Assembly (NCBI GenBank): GCA_036186865.1
Contig: AP025043.1
Location: forward strand, 28,037,813-28,101,812
Direction: 5' to 3'
DNA length: 64,000 nt
Origin: Eustoma russellianum
Lineage: Eukaryota > Streptophyta > Magnoliopsida > Gentianales > Gentianaceae
This document shows positions 1 through 10,593 of the stretch, one piece after another. The first letter of the stretch is position 1. Each line of letters starts with the position of its first letter. The notes under the pieces were generated by a model. The model was not told the DNA's origin. It did not search any database and saw nothing but the letters and a program-made list of their open reading frames with translations. The position numbers and the translations under genes were made by a program.

Positions 1-123
1 AAAGAATCGAAATCGGAGTGTCCATAGCTTATTTTTTTACTAATCCCTTAACGTTTGTTTGTCTTTGTGTTAGTTTGCTTCTTTCTTTTTTTTTCCTTTG
101 TTTCGTTCAATTCCTTAGGTACA

Positions 124-762
124 ATGGCCAGCAGCAATTCCGCATCTATCAAGTCTAAAGGAGCCGAAACTGTTGACAATACTCAGCAACAAATGCTGGA
201 GATGCTTAAGAAACTCATGCATGACAATGAGATAATCAAGCATCGCTTGGAAGACGTGGAGCGAAGCTACAAAAGAAGTGATGGCCAAGGAACAAGCAGG
301 ACCGTTCCACCACCACAACCAAGGTGCCATCCTCCAGAAGAAGTTGAGGACGATAACATTCGACCCCCACACACCGAAGCAAGACGGTTTGCTCCTCCTA
401 CACAAGCAAGAAGGTACGCTCCAAGAAGGTACAATGATGATTACATTCCCTTTGAGCATGATGATTATGACTTTGATGACCACCATCCCCGTGGTTACCA
501 AAGACGCCAAAATCCCCTTTTCCCCCAAGATGACGATTTTCTCAAAACCAAAATAAGTATTCCCACGTTTTATGGTAAAAGTAATGCGGAGGAATATTTA
601 GAATGGGAAACGAAAGTGGATTTGATATTTTCTTGTACCAATTATAGTGAATTGCAAAAAGTGAGGTATGCTTCCATTGAATTTTCTGGTTATGCACTTA
701 ATTGGTGGACAAATTTATGTCGAAATAGAACTAAGACGAGACAACCCCCAATCGCCACTTAG
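124..762 (+). pseudogene. gag: I-a gag, N-terminal part (stop at 760-762)
   Basis: This is the start of a retrotransposon Gag (capsid/nucleocapsid) polyprotein. I take the ATG at 124 (MASSNSAS), not the upstream in-frame ATG at 55, because family copies begin with the equivalent codon at 63291 and 21668 and the upstream residues are a low-complexity hydrophobic run. A short coiled-coil-like stretch (QQQMLEMLKKLMHDNEIIK) is followed by an Arg/Pro/Asp-rich linker and the conserved capsid core (FYGKSNAEEYLEWETKVD). The frame stops at TAG 760-762, where the two sister copies have TGG (Trp), and reopens immediately. Gag would assemble cytoplasmic virus-like particles. The allele is broken by one nonsense change. 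Confidence 0.9.
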
Positions 763-2028
763 GAAGAAATGAAGTTTGAAATGCGTCAACGTTTTATTCC
801 AAACAATTATGAGAGTTCTATTTTCACGAGTTTGCATAACTTACGACAAGGTTCCAAAAGTATAGACGAGTATTATAAAGAGTTAGAAATTTTGTTGGAA
901 AGGTCTAACTTGCAGGAACCTGAAGAAGCCACCAAGGCTCGATTCTTACATGGTTTAAACAGGGAGATTGCGCAAAGGGTTGACCTTCAACCTTACCTCG
1001 ACCTCACAACCATGGTCCACATGGCTGAAAAGATTGAAGCACAATTAAAGGTACGTAACTCCTCCAATTTCAATTCCAATTATCGTACTAATCAATCTTC
1101 ATCAAGATTTCACAGCAAGCCTTCAGGAACAGGAAGTTCACGGCCTACAGGAGGCCAAGCACATGACCAAGGTGCGTTACAAAGAATGGACAATCGTGTG
1201 CAACCCACACAAAGGAGAGATGAACGCACCCAACAAAAGGCTCCTACCGGAAATCCTTCGGATTCCTCAAACAGGTTTAGAGACATTAAATGTTATAAAT
1301 GTCAAGGACGTGGTCACATAGGAAAAGAATGTCCTAATGCAAAAAGAATCATGTTAATTGAAGAGACAAACGAATATGTGTCCGAGTCCGAGCATGACAA
1401 CGAGTCTGAGCATGATAATGAAATTGAACCTGAAGAGGATCTAGGCGCATTAGATGATTTTGACACTAAAGAGTTTCTTGTTGTGCGTAGAGGTTTAAAT
1501 GCATATCTGAAATTAGATGATCACGAACAACATCGAGAAAACATTTTCCATATTCATTGCATGATAAATGGTAAAGTGTGCACCATGATCATTGATTCTG
1601 GTTCTTGTGCGAATGTGGCTAGCATCGAATTAGTAAGAAAACTGAATTTGCCTATGACTAATCATCTGCATCCTTACAAACTTGCATGGCTAAATGACTG
1701 CGGTGAAGTTAGCGTAAGTAAACAAGTTTTGATTTCTCTTAGCATTGGTAGTTACAAAGATGATGTTTTATGTGATGTCGCACCAATGCATGCTAGTCAT
1801 ATCTTACTTGGTAGGCCATGGCAATTTGATCGACATGTGACATATGATGGTTATTTGAATCGTTATTCTTTCAAATTGAGTGGCGAATTGTACAAACTGC
1901 ATGCACTTCCACCACACAAAGTCCACGAGGATCACCAACGCATGTCCAAGTCTAGAGCCGATCCTAAGAAAAAGGAATCCGAGAGAAAATTCGTGGAGTG
2001 TATGAAAAGTGAGAACAAAAAAAAATGA
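763..2028 (+). pseudogene. gag-pro: I-a gag C-terminus plus aspartic protease
   Basis: This continues the frame after the nonsense codon. It holds the second half of the capsid domain (FIPNNYESSIF, VDEYYKELE-like, ARFLHGLNREIA), a basic Ser/Gln-rich linker, one CCHC zinc knuckle (CYKCQGRGHIGKEC, about 1291-1332), an acidic spacer with repeated SEHDNE units, and a retropepsin-type protease with the catalytic triad DSG (IIDSGSCANVAS, about 1591-1626) and the later ILLGRPW motif. The frame is lost in the A-run near 2017-2025: this copy has nine As after the C where sister copy I-c has eight, so the following pol is in another frame. In I-b and I-c gag-pro and pol share one frame, so the family's design is a single gag-pol ORF and the shift is a lesion. 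Confidence 0.9.
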
Positions 2029-5011
2029 GAGCAAGGGAAAAGAGGTAGTGCCCCTAAGTGTCAACGAGTCCAAAAAGAAGTGTGGGTATTTCGCAAAGAA
2101 AAGAGATGTTACACGTGCACTTTATAACAACCAAACTGTCTTCATCATCATCCTAAAGTCGTGTCAACTTGCCCTTGAAGAACTCCCACCAAACTTACCT
2201 ACCTCAGTTGCGTCCCTTATCCAAGAATATGAAGTTCTATTTCCTTCTGAACCACCATCCGGATTACCACCCATTAGAGGGATAGAACACCAAATCGACT
2301 TTGTCCCAGGAGCCGTGTTACCCAATCGCCCAGCCTATCGAGCAAACCCCGAAGAAACCAAAGAAATCCAAAGGCAAGTAGAGGAGCTCCTAGCTAGTGG
2401 ACAAATCCGAGAGAGTCTGAGCCCATCTGCCGTCCCCGTCATTTTAGTACCCAAAAAGGATGGAACGTGGAGAATGTGTACCGATTGCCGAGCCATAAAC
2501 AAGATTACCGTCAAGTATAGGTACCCCATACCTAGGCTAGACGATATGTTAGACATGTTGCACGGATCCAAATTCTTCACCAAAATCGACCTTAAGCAAG
2601 GGTACTTCCAGGTACGCATTCGAGAAGGGGACGAATGGAAGACTGCATTCAAAACCAAGTTTGGGCTCTATGAGTGGTTAGTGATGCCCTTCGGGCTCAC
2701 CAACGCCCCTAGTACCTTTATGAGGCTAATGAATGAAGTCTTACGTGCGTTCATAGGACACTTTGTCGTTGTCTATTTTGATGATATCCTAATCTATTCC
2801 CACACCATAGAAGATCATCTTGACCACATTAGAGCCGTTTTTGAAAAGCTTAAGCAAGAACAACTTTACGCCAACTTTAAGAAGCGCTCTTTCTGTTTAG
2901 AACGCGTAGTTTTTCTAGGCTTTGTCATTTCGGCTGAGGGAGTAGAGATGGATGAGGAAAAGGTTAGGTCAATTGTGGAGTGGCCTATACCTAAGAATGT
3001 AGGGGAAGTTCGCAGTTTTCATGGACTAGCAAGCTTTTATAGACGCTTTGTCAAAGATTTTTCTTCCATAGCTGCACCCCTAAACGAAATTGTGAAAAAA
3101 GATGTGCATTTTAGGTGGGAAGAGCCACAACAACAGGCATTTGATGAACTCAAACGTAGGCTGACCACTACACCCATACTTAGACTACCAAATTTTGACG
3201 AGACCTTTGAGATCGAGTGTGATGCAAGTGGAGTGGGTATAGGCGCAGTTTTGACCCAAAGTAAGAAACCCATAGCCTACTTTAGCGAAAAGTTGAAAGG
3301 AGCAGCATTGAATTACTCTACCTATGATAAGGAACTTTATGCCCTTGTGAGATCCCTACAAACTTGGCAACACTATCTTCAACCTAAAGAGTTTGTGATC
3401 CACACTGACCACGAAACCCTTAAGTATCTTAAAGGGCAGGGAAAGTTGAACAAAAGACATGCCAAATGGGTAGAGTTCATAGAACAATTCCCTTACGTGA
3501 TTAAGTACAAACAAGGTAAAGATAATATAGTTGCCGATGCCCTCTCTAGGAGATACACGTTAGTAACTACATTATCTTCACGCTTCTTAGGATTCGAATC
3601 ACTTAAGGACTTGTACCCCAATGACCATGACTTTGGCACCATTTTCAAGGCATGTAAAGGAGCACCATTTGGGAAATTTTACATACACGAGGGTTATCTT
3701 TTCAAAGAACAAAAATTGTGTGTTCCCCAATCATCCCTACGAGAAGCATTGACTAGAGAAGACCATGGGGGAGGTTTAATGGGTCATTTCGGAGTGTTCA
3801 AAACCCTTGAGACTCTTAAAGAACATTTCTATTGGCCCCACATGAGAGTAGACATCGAGAGGTTGTGTGGTAATTGCATCACTTGCAAACAAGCCAAATC
3901 CAAATCCCAACCACATGGCCTTTACACGCCTTTACCCGTCCCTGATTCCCCTTGGATTGACATTTCTATGGACTTTGTTTTAGGACTTCCTAGGTCTCGG
4001 GGAGGACACGATAGCATTTATGTTGTGGTTGATCGATTTTCAAAAATGGCACATTTCATTGCATGTAGGAAAGTTGATGATGCCACACATGTAGCTGATT
4101 TGTTCTTCAAAGAAATTGTTAGATTGCATGGCATGCCACGTACAATTGTAAGTGATAGAGATACGAAATTTTTGAGTCATTTTTGGCGTGTTTTGTGGGC
4201 TAAACTTGGTACACAATTGTTGTTTTCCACCACCGCGCTCCCACAAACTGATGGACAAACTGAAGTCGTTAATCGTACTCTTTCTCAACTTTTGTGTGCC
4301 ATTTTGCAAAAACACATTAAACATTGGGAAGATTGTTTGCCATATATCGAATTTGCATATAATAGGAGTGTCCATCACGGTACTTTGCATAGTCCATTTG
4401 AAATCGTGTATGGCTTTAACCCCTTGTCTCCCATCGATTTGATTCCTATTCCCGTGCATGAACGTTCTAGTCTTGATGGTAAACAAAAAGCGGACAACAT
4501 AAAGAAACTGCATGAACAAGTTAAAACGCAACTTGAAAAGAAAAACAAAGCTTATGAAAGACGAGCTAACAAACATCGGAAAAGAGTTGTGTTTAAACCT
4601 GGAGATTTAGTTTGGTTACATTTGTGCAAGGAAAGTTTTCCCAATGAACGAAAATCAAAATTGTTGCCTCGAGGAGATGGACCCCTTAAAGTATTGAAAC
4701 GCATAGGTGACAATGCCTACATCCTCGATCTTCCCGACAGGTATGGTTCAGTTTCACCTACTTTTAATGTTGCTGATCTCACCCCTTTCAACAATGACCT
4801 TTTTGATTCGAGGACGAATCCTTTTGAGGAGGGGGGGATTGATGAGGATCAAGGGTCCGATGAGGATCAAGGGCCCCATCAAGAGGTCAAAGGTCCTATA
4901 ACAAGAAGGAGGGCAAGGGAACTTTGTCATCAAGTTGCCACCTTCTTGTACAAGCATGTTCAAGATGAGCCTAAGACTCCTTGGGTTCATTTGATTGAAC
5001 CTTCAACTTGA
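2009..5011 (+). pseudogene. pol: I-a pol: RT, RNase H, integrase and LTR-encoded tail
   Basis: This is a long open pol frame of 1000 codons. In order: a linker; reverse transcriptase with YFDD at residues about 256-259; RNase H (ECDASGVGIGAVL, YALVRSLQTWQHYL, TDHETLKYL, ADALSRRY); integrase with an HHCC zinc region ending CITCKQ; the catalytic core with Asp 651, Asp 716 and Glu 752 (D-x35-E spacing); and a GPY/F-like module reading RGDGPLKVLKRIG, where the other copies have GPF. There is no classical chromodomain. The last 57 codons lie inside the 3' LTR and encode an acidic segment and the tail GPITRRRARELCHQ...FLYKH. Reverse transcription and integration are the expected roles. It is open throughout but severed from gag by the upstream frameshift. 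Confidence 0.93.
4805..4839 (+). promoter_or_regulatory. Pre-PPT hairpin (4805-4820) and polypurine tract (4826-4838) of I-a
   Basis: GATTCGAGGACGAATC at 4805-4820 forms a 6-bp stem (GATTCG/CGAATC) with an AGGA loop. It is followed by GAGGAGGGGGGGA, the plus-strand primer for reverse transcription, directly before the LTR start TGATGAGG. The PPT also codes for protein here; its seven-G run (4831-4837) keeps pol in frame with the LTR-encoded tail. Confidence 0.85.
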
Positions 5012-5116
5012 GCATGTATCACATGCACGTCTACACTCTTTGTTTCTTTGAATTTTATCTTGTGTCTTGTGATCTTTGTTTTATGACTTTTTTTTGTAGG
5101 TAAATTAGGTACATGA

Positions 5117-5228
5117 AATGTTTGAAGAGAATGTTTCAAGAGAATGTTTCAAGAGAATGTTTCAAGAGAATGTTTGAAGAGAATGTTTGAAGAGAATGTT
5201 TCAAGAGAATATTCGAAGAGAATGTTTG
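5117..5228 (+). repeat. 13-bp tandem array in family I LTR
   Basis: About 8.6 copies of a 13-bp unit close to AATGTTTCAAGAG lie head to tail, with C/G variation at position 8. The I-c LTR has a matching array on the other strand (58192-58305). The I-b LTRs do not have the expanded array. Confidence 0.9.
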
Positions 5229-5941
5229 TCTATGCTAAGACAAATTCAAAGGTGTCCAAGATAGAATCTCTTGATCAAGTTGAAATCATCTCCATTATCC
5301 ATAAGAAGGGGGGGGGGCCGCCACTTTAAAGTGAAGCAAGATATCTTACTTGAATTTGAACTTGAAGATAAACTTGAATTCAAATTCAACCATAATTTGA
5401 ATTCAAGTTTCAACCAATTTGAGGCTTACATTTCAAAAAAAGGATTCAGCTATCATCTCAAGGGATCACACGCCATTTTGAAGCAAAGATGAGATGGGAA
5501 TTCAAATTTGAATCCAAGTTTAAAATTCAAGTTCAAGTTAAACTCAATCTCCAACCAGTATTTGAATTCAACATCTCAACCATTTGAAGACATCTCACAC
5601 GCCTAGATAACCATCCACACGCCACTTGAAGATCAAAAAGGATGGGATTATAATTCAAAGATTGAATCCAACTTTGAAGTCAAATTGAATCCAATCTTCA
5701 ACTAGCCTTTGAATTCAAATTCAACCACATCTCCAACGCCAATTTCAGCATCTCCAACGCCAATTTCATCACCAAACATGACTAGATTCATTGAAGATAA
5801 CATCTTTCAAGCATTTCAAGTTTTAGCTAGAATTATCTTAGTTTAAATTTTCAAGCAAAGTTCAAATTTAAACATTTGTTAGATAGCTTTATTTGAATTA
5901 TCTCTAGCCATTTTCAAGCTAAAGGGGGCGTCTACTAGGCC

Positions 5942-5949
5942 TATAAATA
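5942..5949 (+). promoter_or_regulatory. TATA box of I-a LTR
   Basis: TATAAATA followed by GACCCCTTTGG is conserved in every family I LTR here and is the likely core promoter of the retrotransposon RNA. Confidence 0.65.
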
Positions 5950-6293
5950 GACCCCTTTGGCGGATTGTAAACTCACCTTTCGATGAATAACAATTCTTGA
6001 TATTTTCTTCACTTTGAGTGATACTTTGTTTTCTTGGTTTTTCATTAAAAACATAAGTTAAGATCCTTCAAAGTTGAGCAATTTGAAGGTATTGCCATTG
6101 CTAAAAGGTGCCGTCCAGGAGGGCCATCTTGGTTTGCCTGATCAACGACCATCTTATAGTGTTGGTCTTGCTCGTTGTCCACACGTTTGATCACTAAGGA
6201 AGCAAGGGGAAGTTTACTTCTTTGTGCCTAACCCTTTGTGAAGGACGTTTGGAAGGTGGAATTGTTGGAGCCCACGAGTTGCACGCATCAGGG

Positions 6294-7744
6294 AGCAATT
6301 GCAGAACACCAGGAGAAGAACAAGACAGCCCCCTGTTGTTACTTGGTCCGAGCTGAAACAAGAGATGAGGAAGAGATTCATATCTCCTTCCTATGAAAGA
6401 AGCATTTTCCAGAAATTGCAACAACTTTCTCAAGGTAATAGATCTGTTGATGAATTTTATAAGGAATTAGAACATCTGCTTACCAGGGCTAACATAGAAG
6501 AAGCTGAGGAAGCCACAATGGATAGATTTCTAGCTGGCTTGAACAAAGAGATTGCATTCAAGGTGGAACTTACACCTTACTCTGATCTGGCTTCTATGGT
6601 TCACATTGCTGAGAAAGTGGAAAGACAATTGAAGGTGAAAACTTCTAACCCTTCTTTTCGGACTAATCCTATGAGTTTTCCTAAAACACAGCCCAGGACG
6701 CCTTTCCGTCCACAACAAGGTCAAGGCCGTGGATTCCAAGGAAAATCAACCCAAAACATCCAAAATCGCCCAAAGTTTCCAATCACTGATAAAGGCAAAG
6801 CCAAGGTGAAAGGTACGACTAATGTTAAGACTCGTGATATTCAATGTTTTAAATGCTTAGGAAAAGGTCATTTTGCTAATCAATGTCCCAACCCTAAACG
6901 CATCATGTTTATTGAAGAGTCTAATGAGTATTATTATGAAGAAGAATTGGAAGAGAGTGAAGAAAACAATGAGATTGAACAAACATGTGAGGAAGAAGAA
7001 GAGGTTAGTGAAGAGACTAATGAGTGTGAAACAAAAGAATTCTTAGTTGTCCGTCGAGCTCTAAGTGCCCAAATTAAAACTGAAGAACTTGACATACAAA
7101 GAGAGAACATATTCCACATTCATTGCATGGTTAAAAAGAAAGTCTGCACTTTAATCATTGACTCCGGTTCATGTACCAATGTGGCAAGTTTTGAACTTGT
7201 TAGGAAACTTGAGTTACCTTTAATTAATCACCCTCATCCTTATAGGCTTACGTGGCTTAATGAGTGTGGTGAAGTTAAAGTAACAAAGCAAGTCCTAGTT
7301 TCTTTATCAATTGGTGGGTATTTTGCTGAGGTGTTATGTGATGATGTAGCCCCTATGCAATCAAGTCATATCTTATTAGGTAGACCGTGGCAAATTGACA
7401 AGGTTACATATGATGGTTACCTAAATAGATATTCCTTTAGGCATAACAACAAGCTGTACAAATTAAATGCCTTGCCCCCGCACAAAGTCTTTGAGGATCA
7501 ACAACGAATGTTAAAAAGCCATAAAGATCCAAAAGAAAAGGAATTGGAAAGGATTTTCATCAAGGAAAACCAACTGAAAAGTTCACATCTTAAAATTGAA
7601 CCGAAAGAAATCAAAGTTTCTGCCGAACCATCTCTAAAGAAAAGCGCATTCTTTGCATCTCAAAGTGAGGTATTCCACGCTATCAATTCAAAGAAAACTG
7701 TTTATATCTTGCTTTACAAAGAAACTATGTTCTCTTCATCTTAA
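6294..7744 (+). pseudogene. gag-pro: II-a gag (C-terminal two thirds) and protease
   Basis: The open frame starts at the I-a junction inside the capsid domain (EQLQNTRRRTRQPP) and continues through the conserved capsid C-terminal part (SVDEFYKELEHLL, MDRFLAGLNKEIA), a basic linker, one CCHC knuckle (CFKCLGKGHFANQC), a Glu-rich acidic spacer, and protease with the DSG triad (IIDSGSCTNVAS) and ILLGRPWQ. Compared with II-b, this copy has one extra Asp codon before VAPM and lacks one codon in WQ-D-KVTYDG. It ends in TAA at 7742-7744, where II-b has GAA, so pol is cut off by a nonsense change. The N-terminal third lies left of I-a, outside the window. Confidence 0.9.
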
Positions 7745-10593
7745 ATACCATCTACTTTACCAAGTGAAGTTGCATCTTTACTTCAAGAATTTTCTAGCTT
7801 GTTTCCTGAAGGAGATCCCCCAGGTTTACCACCTCTAAGAGGCATTGAGCATCAAATAGATTTCGTTCCAGGAGCTGTTCTACCAAACATTCCTGCCTAT
7901 AGAGCCAATCCAGAGGAAACTAAGGAAATCCAAAAGCAAGTTGAGGAACTATTGACCCAAGGTAAAGTAAAAGAGAGTATGAGTCCTTGTGCTATTCCTA
8001 TTATCATTGTCCCTAAGAAAGATGGAACTTGGAGAATGTGTACTGACTGTAGAGCCATCAATAAGATCACTGTGAAGTTAGATACCCTATTCCTAGGTTG
8101 GATGACATGTTGGATATGTTGTATTGGTCTAGGTGTTTTAGCAAAGTAGATCTTAAACAAGGCTATTTCCAAGTGAGAATTAGGGAAGGTGATGAATGGA
8201 AAACTGCCTTTAAGACTAAATTTGGATTGTACGAATGGTTAGTTATGCCCTTTGGTTTAACCAACGCCCCTAGTACTTTCATGAGGTTAATGAATGAGGT
8301 CTTAAGGAAATTCATAGGGAAATTTGTAGTAGTCTACTTTGATGACATTCTTATCTACTCCAAAACCCTAAGTGAACATCTGATCCATCTTCGAGCTGTT
8401 TTTGTCACCCTACAGAAAGAAGAGTTGTATGCTAATTTCAAGAAGTGTTCCTTCTGTCTGGAGAATGTTACATTCTTAGGATTTGTGATTAGTGCTGAAG
8501 GAATTGAAATGGACCAAGAGAAAGTTAAATCCATAACTGAGTGGCCAACCCCTAAGTCTGCTGGAGATATTAGGAGTTTTCATGGATTAGCTAGCTTCTA
8601 TAGACGTTTTGTGAAGGATTTCTCTACCATAGCTGCACCCTTGAATGAGTTAGTCAAGAAAGATGTAAGATTTGAATGGGGAGAATCACAACAAGAAGCC
8701 TTTGAGGAACTTAAGAAACGTCTAACTTCTGCACCTATCCTGAGATTGCCCAACTTTGACGAAATGTTTGAAGTTGAATGTGATGCCAGTGGAGTTGGCA
8801 TTGGAGCTGTATTGCATCAAGGTAACAAACCTGTTACCTACTTTAGCGAGAAATTGAAAGGAGCTTCCATAAATTATTCAACCTATGACAAAGAATTGTA
8901 TGCCCTTGTCCGTTCTTTACAAAATTGGCAACATTATCTGCAACCTAAGGAATTTGTGATTCATACTGATCATGAAAGCCTTAAGTATCTAAAAGGTCAA
9001 GGAAAATTGAACAAAAGACATGCCAAATGGGTTGAATTCATTGAGCAATTCCCTTATGTGATCAAGTATAAGCAAGGAAAAGAAAATGTTGTTGCTGATG
9101 CCTTATCTCGTCGCTATACTTTGATTACTACTCTTTCATGTAACATGTTTGGTTTTGAGTCTATCAAAGAGATGTATCATTCTGACCATGACTTTAGTTC
9201 TATATATCAAGCATGCATTGATTCACCTTTTGCTAAATATTACTTGCATGATGGTTATTTGCTTAAAGAACATAAGTTATGTGTACCAATGTGTTCATTA
9301 AGAGAGTTGTTGATAAAAGAAGCTCATGGAGGAGGTTTAATGGGTCATTTTGGCTCGTTAAAAACTTTGGAGACACTTAAGGAACATTTCTTCTGGCCGC
9401 ATATGAGAGCACATGTTGATAAGGTTTGTGACCAATGTATTACTTGCAAACAAGCAAAATCTAGAACACAACCACATGGATTGTACACTCCCTTATCTGT
9501 TCCAAGCTCGCCTTGGACTGATATTTCTATGGACTTTGTATTGGGATTGCCTCGATCCAAAACTGGTAAAGAAAGCATCTTTGTTGTTGTTGATAGATTT
9601 TCCAAAATGGCACATTTCATTGCATGTAAGAAAGTTGATGATGCTATTCATATTGCTGATTTGTTCTTTAAGGAGATTGTTAGATTGCATGGCATGCCAC
9701 GTACAATTGTTAGTGATAGAGATACAAAGTTTTTAAGTCATTTCTGGCGTGTTTTGTGGAGTAAACTTGGTACTAAATTGTTATTTTCTACAACTGCTCA
9801 CCCACAAACCGATGGTCAAACTGAAGTTGTTAATAGAACTTTGTCTCAACTGTTACGTGTTGTCATTGAAAAGAATTTAAAGAATTGGGAAGACTGCTTA
9901 GCTTATATTGAGTTTGCATACAATAGAGTTGTTCATAGTGGAACATTGCATTCTTCTTTTGAAGTTGTTTATGTCTTTAACCCTTTGTCACCGCTTGATC
10001 TTGTTCCCATACCTGTTCATGAACGTGTTAGTTTAGATGGTGAACGAAAAGCAAAACTTGTGAAAGAATTGCATGAAAAGGTTAAGTCACAACTTGAAGC
10101 TAAGAATAAAGTGTATGCCAATAGAGCCAACAGGAATCGTAAAGTTGTTATCTTTGAGCCTGGTGATCTTGTTTGGTTACACTTGAGGAAAGAAAGATTC
10201 CCTAAGGAAAGGGACTCAAAGTTAAAGCCAAGAGGCGATGGACCGTTCAAAGTATTGAAACGGCTTGGTGATAATGCCTATGTTCTCGATCTTCCTGAAG
10301 AAAGGTATGGTCCTATCTCTAAAACTTTTAATGTTGCTGACCTTTCTCCGTTTAGTATTGATTTAGATTCGAGGACGAATCCTTCTCAAGTGGGAGGGAA
10401 TGATGAGCAACAGCCTAACCTTGTGGATACAAACATTGATGATGACACCTCACTGCCCCACACTGGTCCCATAACAAGGAGTATGGCTAAGAAATTGTTA
10501 CATTGTGTTGAATCATTTCTTTACATGCATGAAGAGGATGAACCAAGCAAAGATGATGTCCATTGGGTTTATATGATACAAGCTATGATCTAG
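7745..10593 (+). pseudogene. pol: II-a pol: RT, RNase H, integrase, LTR-encoded tail
   Basis: Pol continues in frame after the stop with the RT N-terminal region (GIEHQIDFVPGAVLPN, VPKKDGTWRMCTDCRAINKIT). Near 8076 one base is missing relative to II-b (GAAGTTAGATACC against GAAGTATAGATACC), which shifts the frame; the rest (about 8078-10593) is open. It contains RT with YFDD, RNase H (ECDASGVGIGAVL, TDHESLKYL, ADALSRRY), integrase (HHCC ending CITCKQ; DISMDF, SDRDTKF, TDGQTEVVNR supplying D, D and E) and RGDGPFKVLKRLG. From 10401 on the codons lie in the 3' LTR and encode the tail GPITRSMAKKL...ESFLYMH, ending MIQAMI. The catalytic residues are intact, but the stop and frameshift make it defective. 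Confidence 0.92.
10366..10400 (+). promoter_or_regulatory. Pre-PPT hairpin (10366-10381) and PPT of II-a
   Basis: The hairpin GATTCGAGGACGAATC is identical to that of family I. The PPT (AAGTGGGAGGGAA, 10388-10400) ends immediately before TGATGAG. Here the PPT has no long G-run and the pol frame passes through it into the LTR. Confidence 0.8.

Larger units (their letters stand above)
1..6291 (+). mobile_element. Family I Ty3/gypsy element I-a, 5' end off window
   Basis: The element runs from a leader fragment (1-123) through gag-pol (124-5011) to a 3' LTR (4840-6291); the 5' LTR and PBS lie left of the window. At 6292 the sequence resumes inside the gag of a family II element (frame E-Q-L-Q-N-T-R-R-R), so I-a is inserted in II-a. 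The right target-site copy would be GGGAG (6292-6296), but its partner is not visible. The inverted copy of the same gag (near 50917) is uninterrupted, so the insertion is specific to the left copy. Confidence 0.93.
4840..6291 (+). repeat. I-a 3' LTR (1452 bp)
   Basis: The LTR starts TGATGAGGATC right after the PPT and ends GCACGCATCA, giving TGATG/CATCA inverted ends. The first 170 bp encode the end of pol. The U3 holds a 13-bp tandem array (5117-5228) and many degenerate TTGAATTCAAATT-type A/T-rich motifs. A TATA box (TATAAATA, 5942-5949) marks the likely U3/R transition. The same ends recur at 15450/16949, 24711/26210 and 57248/58577. Confidence 0.92.

Noticed and set aside
4040..4576. Long antisense ORF over integrase (also at 58840-59376)
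   Set aside because: It is an opposite-strand shadow of conserved integrase codons without a motif of its own.
5117..5228. CRISPR-like array
   Set aside because: Units are contiguous 13-mers without spacers, in a plant LTR.
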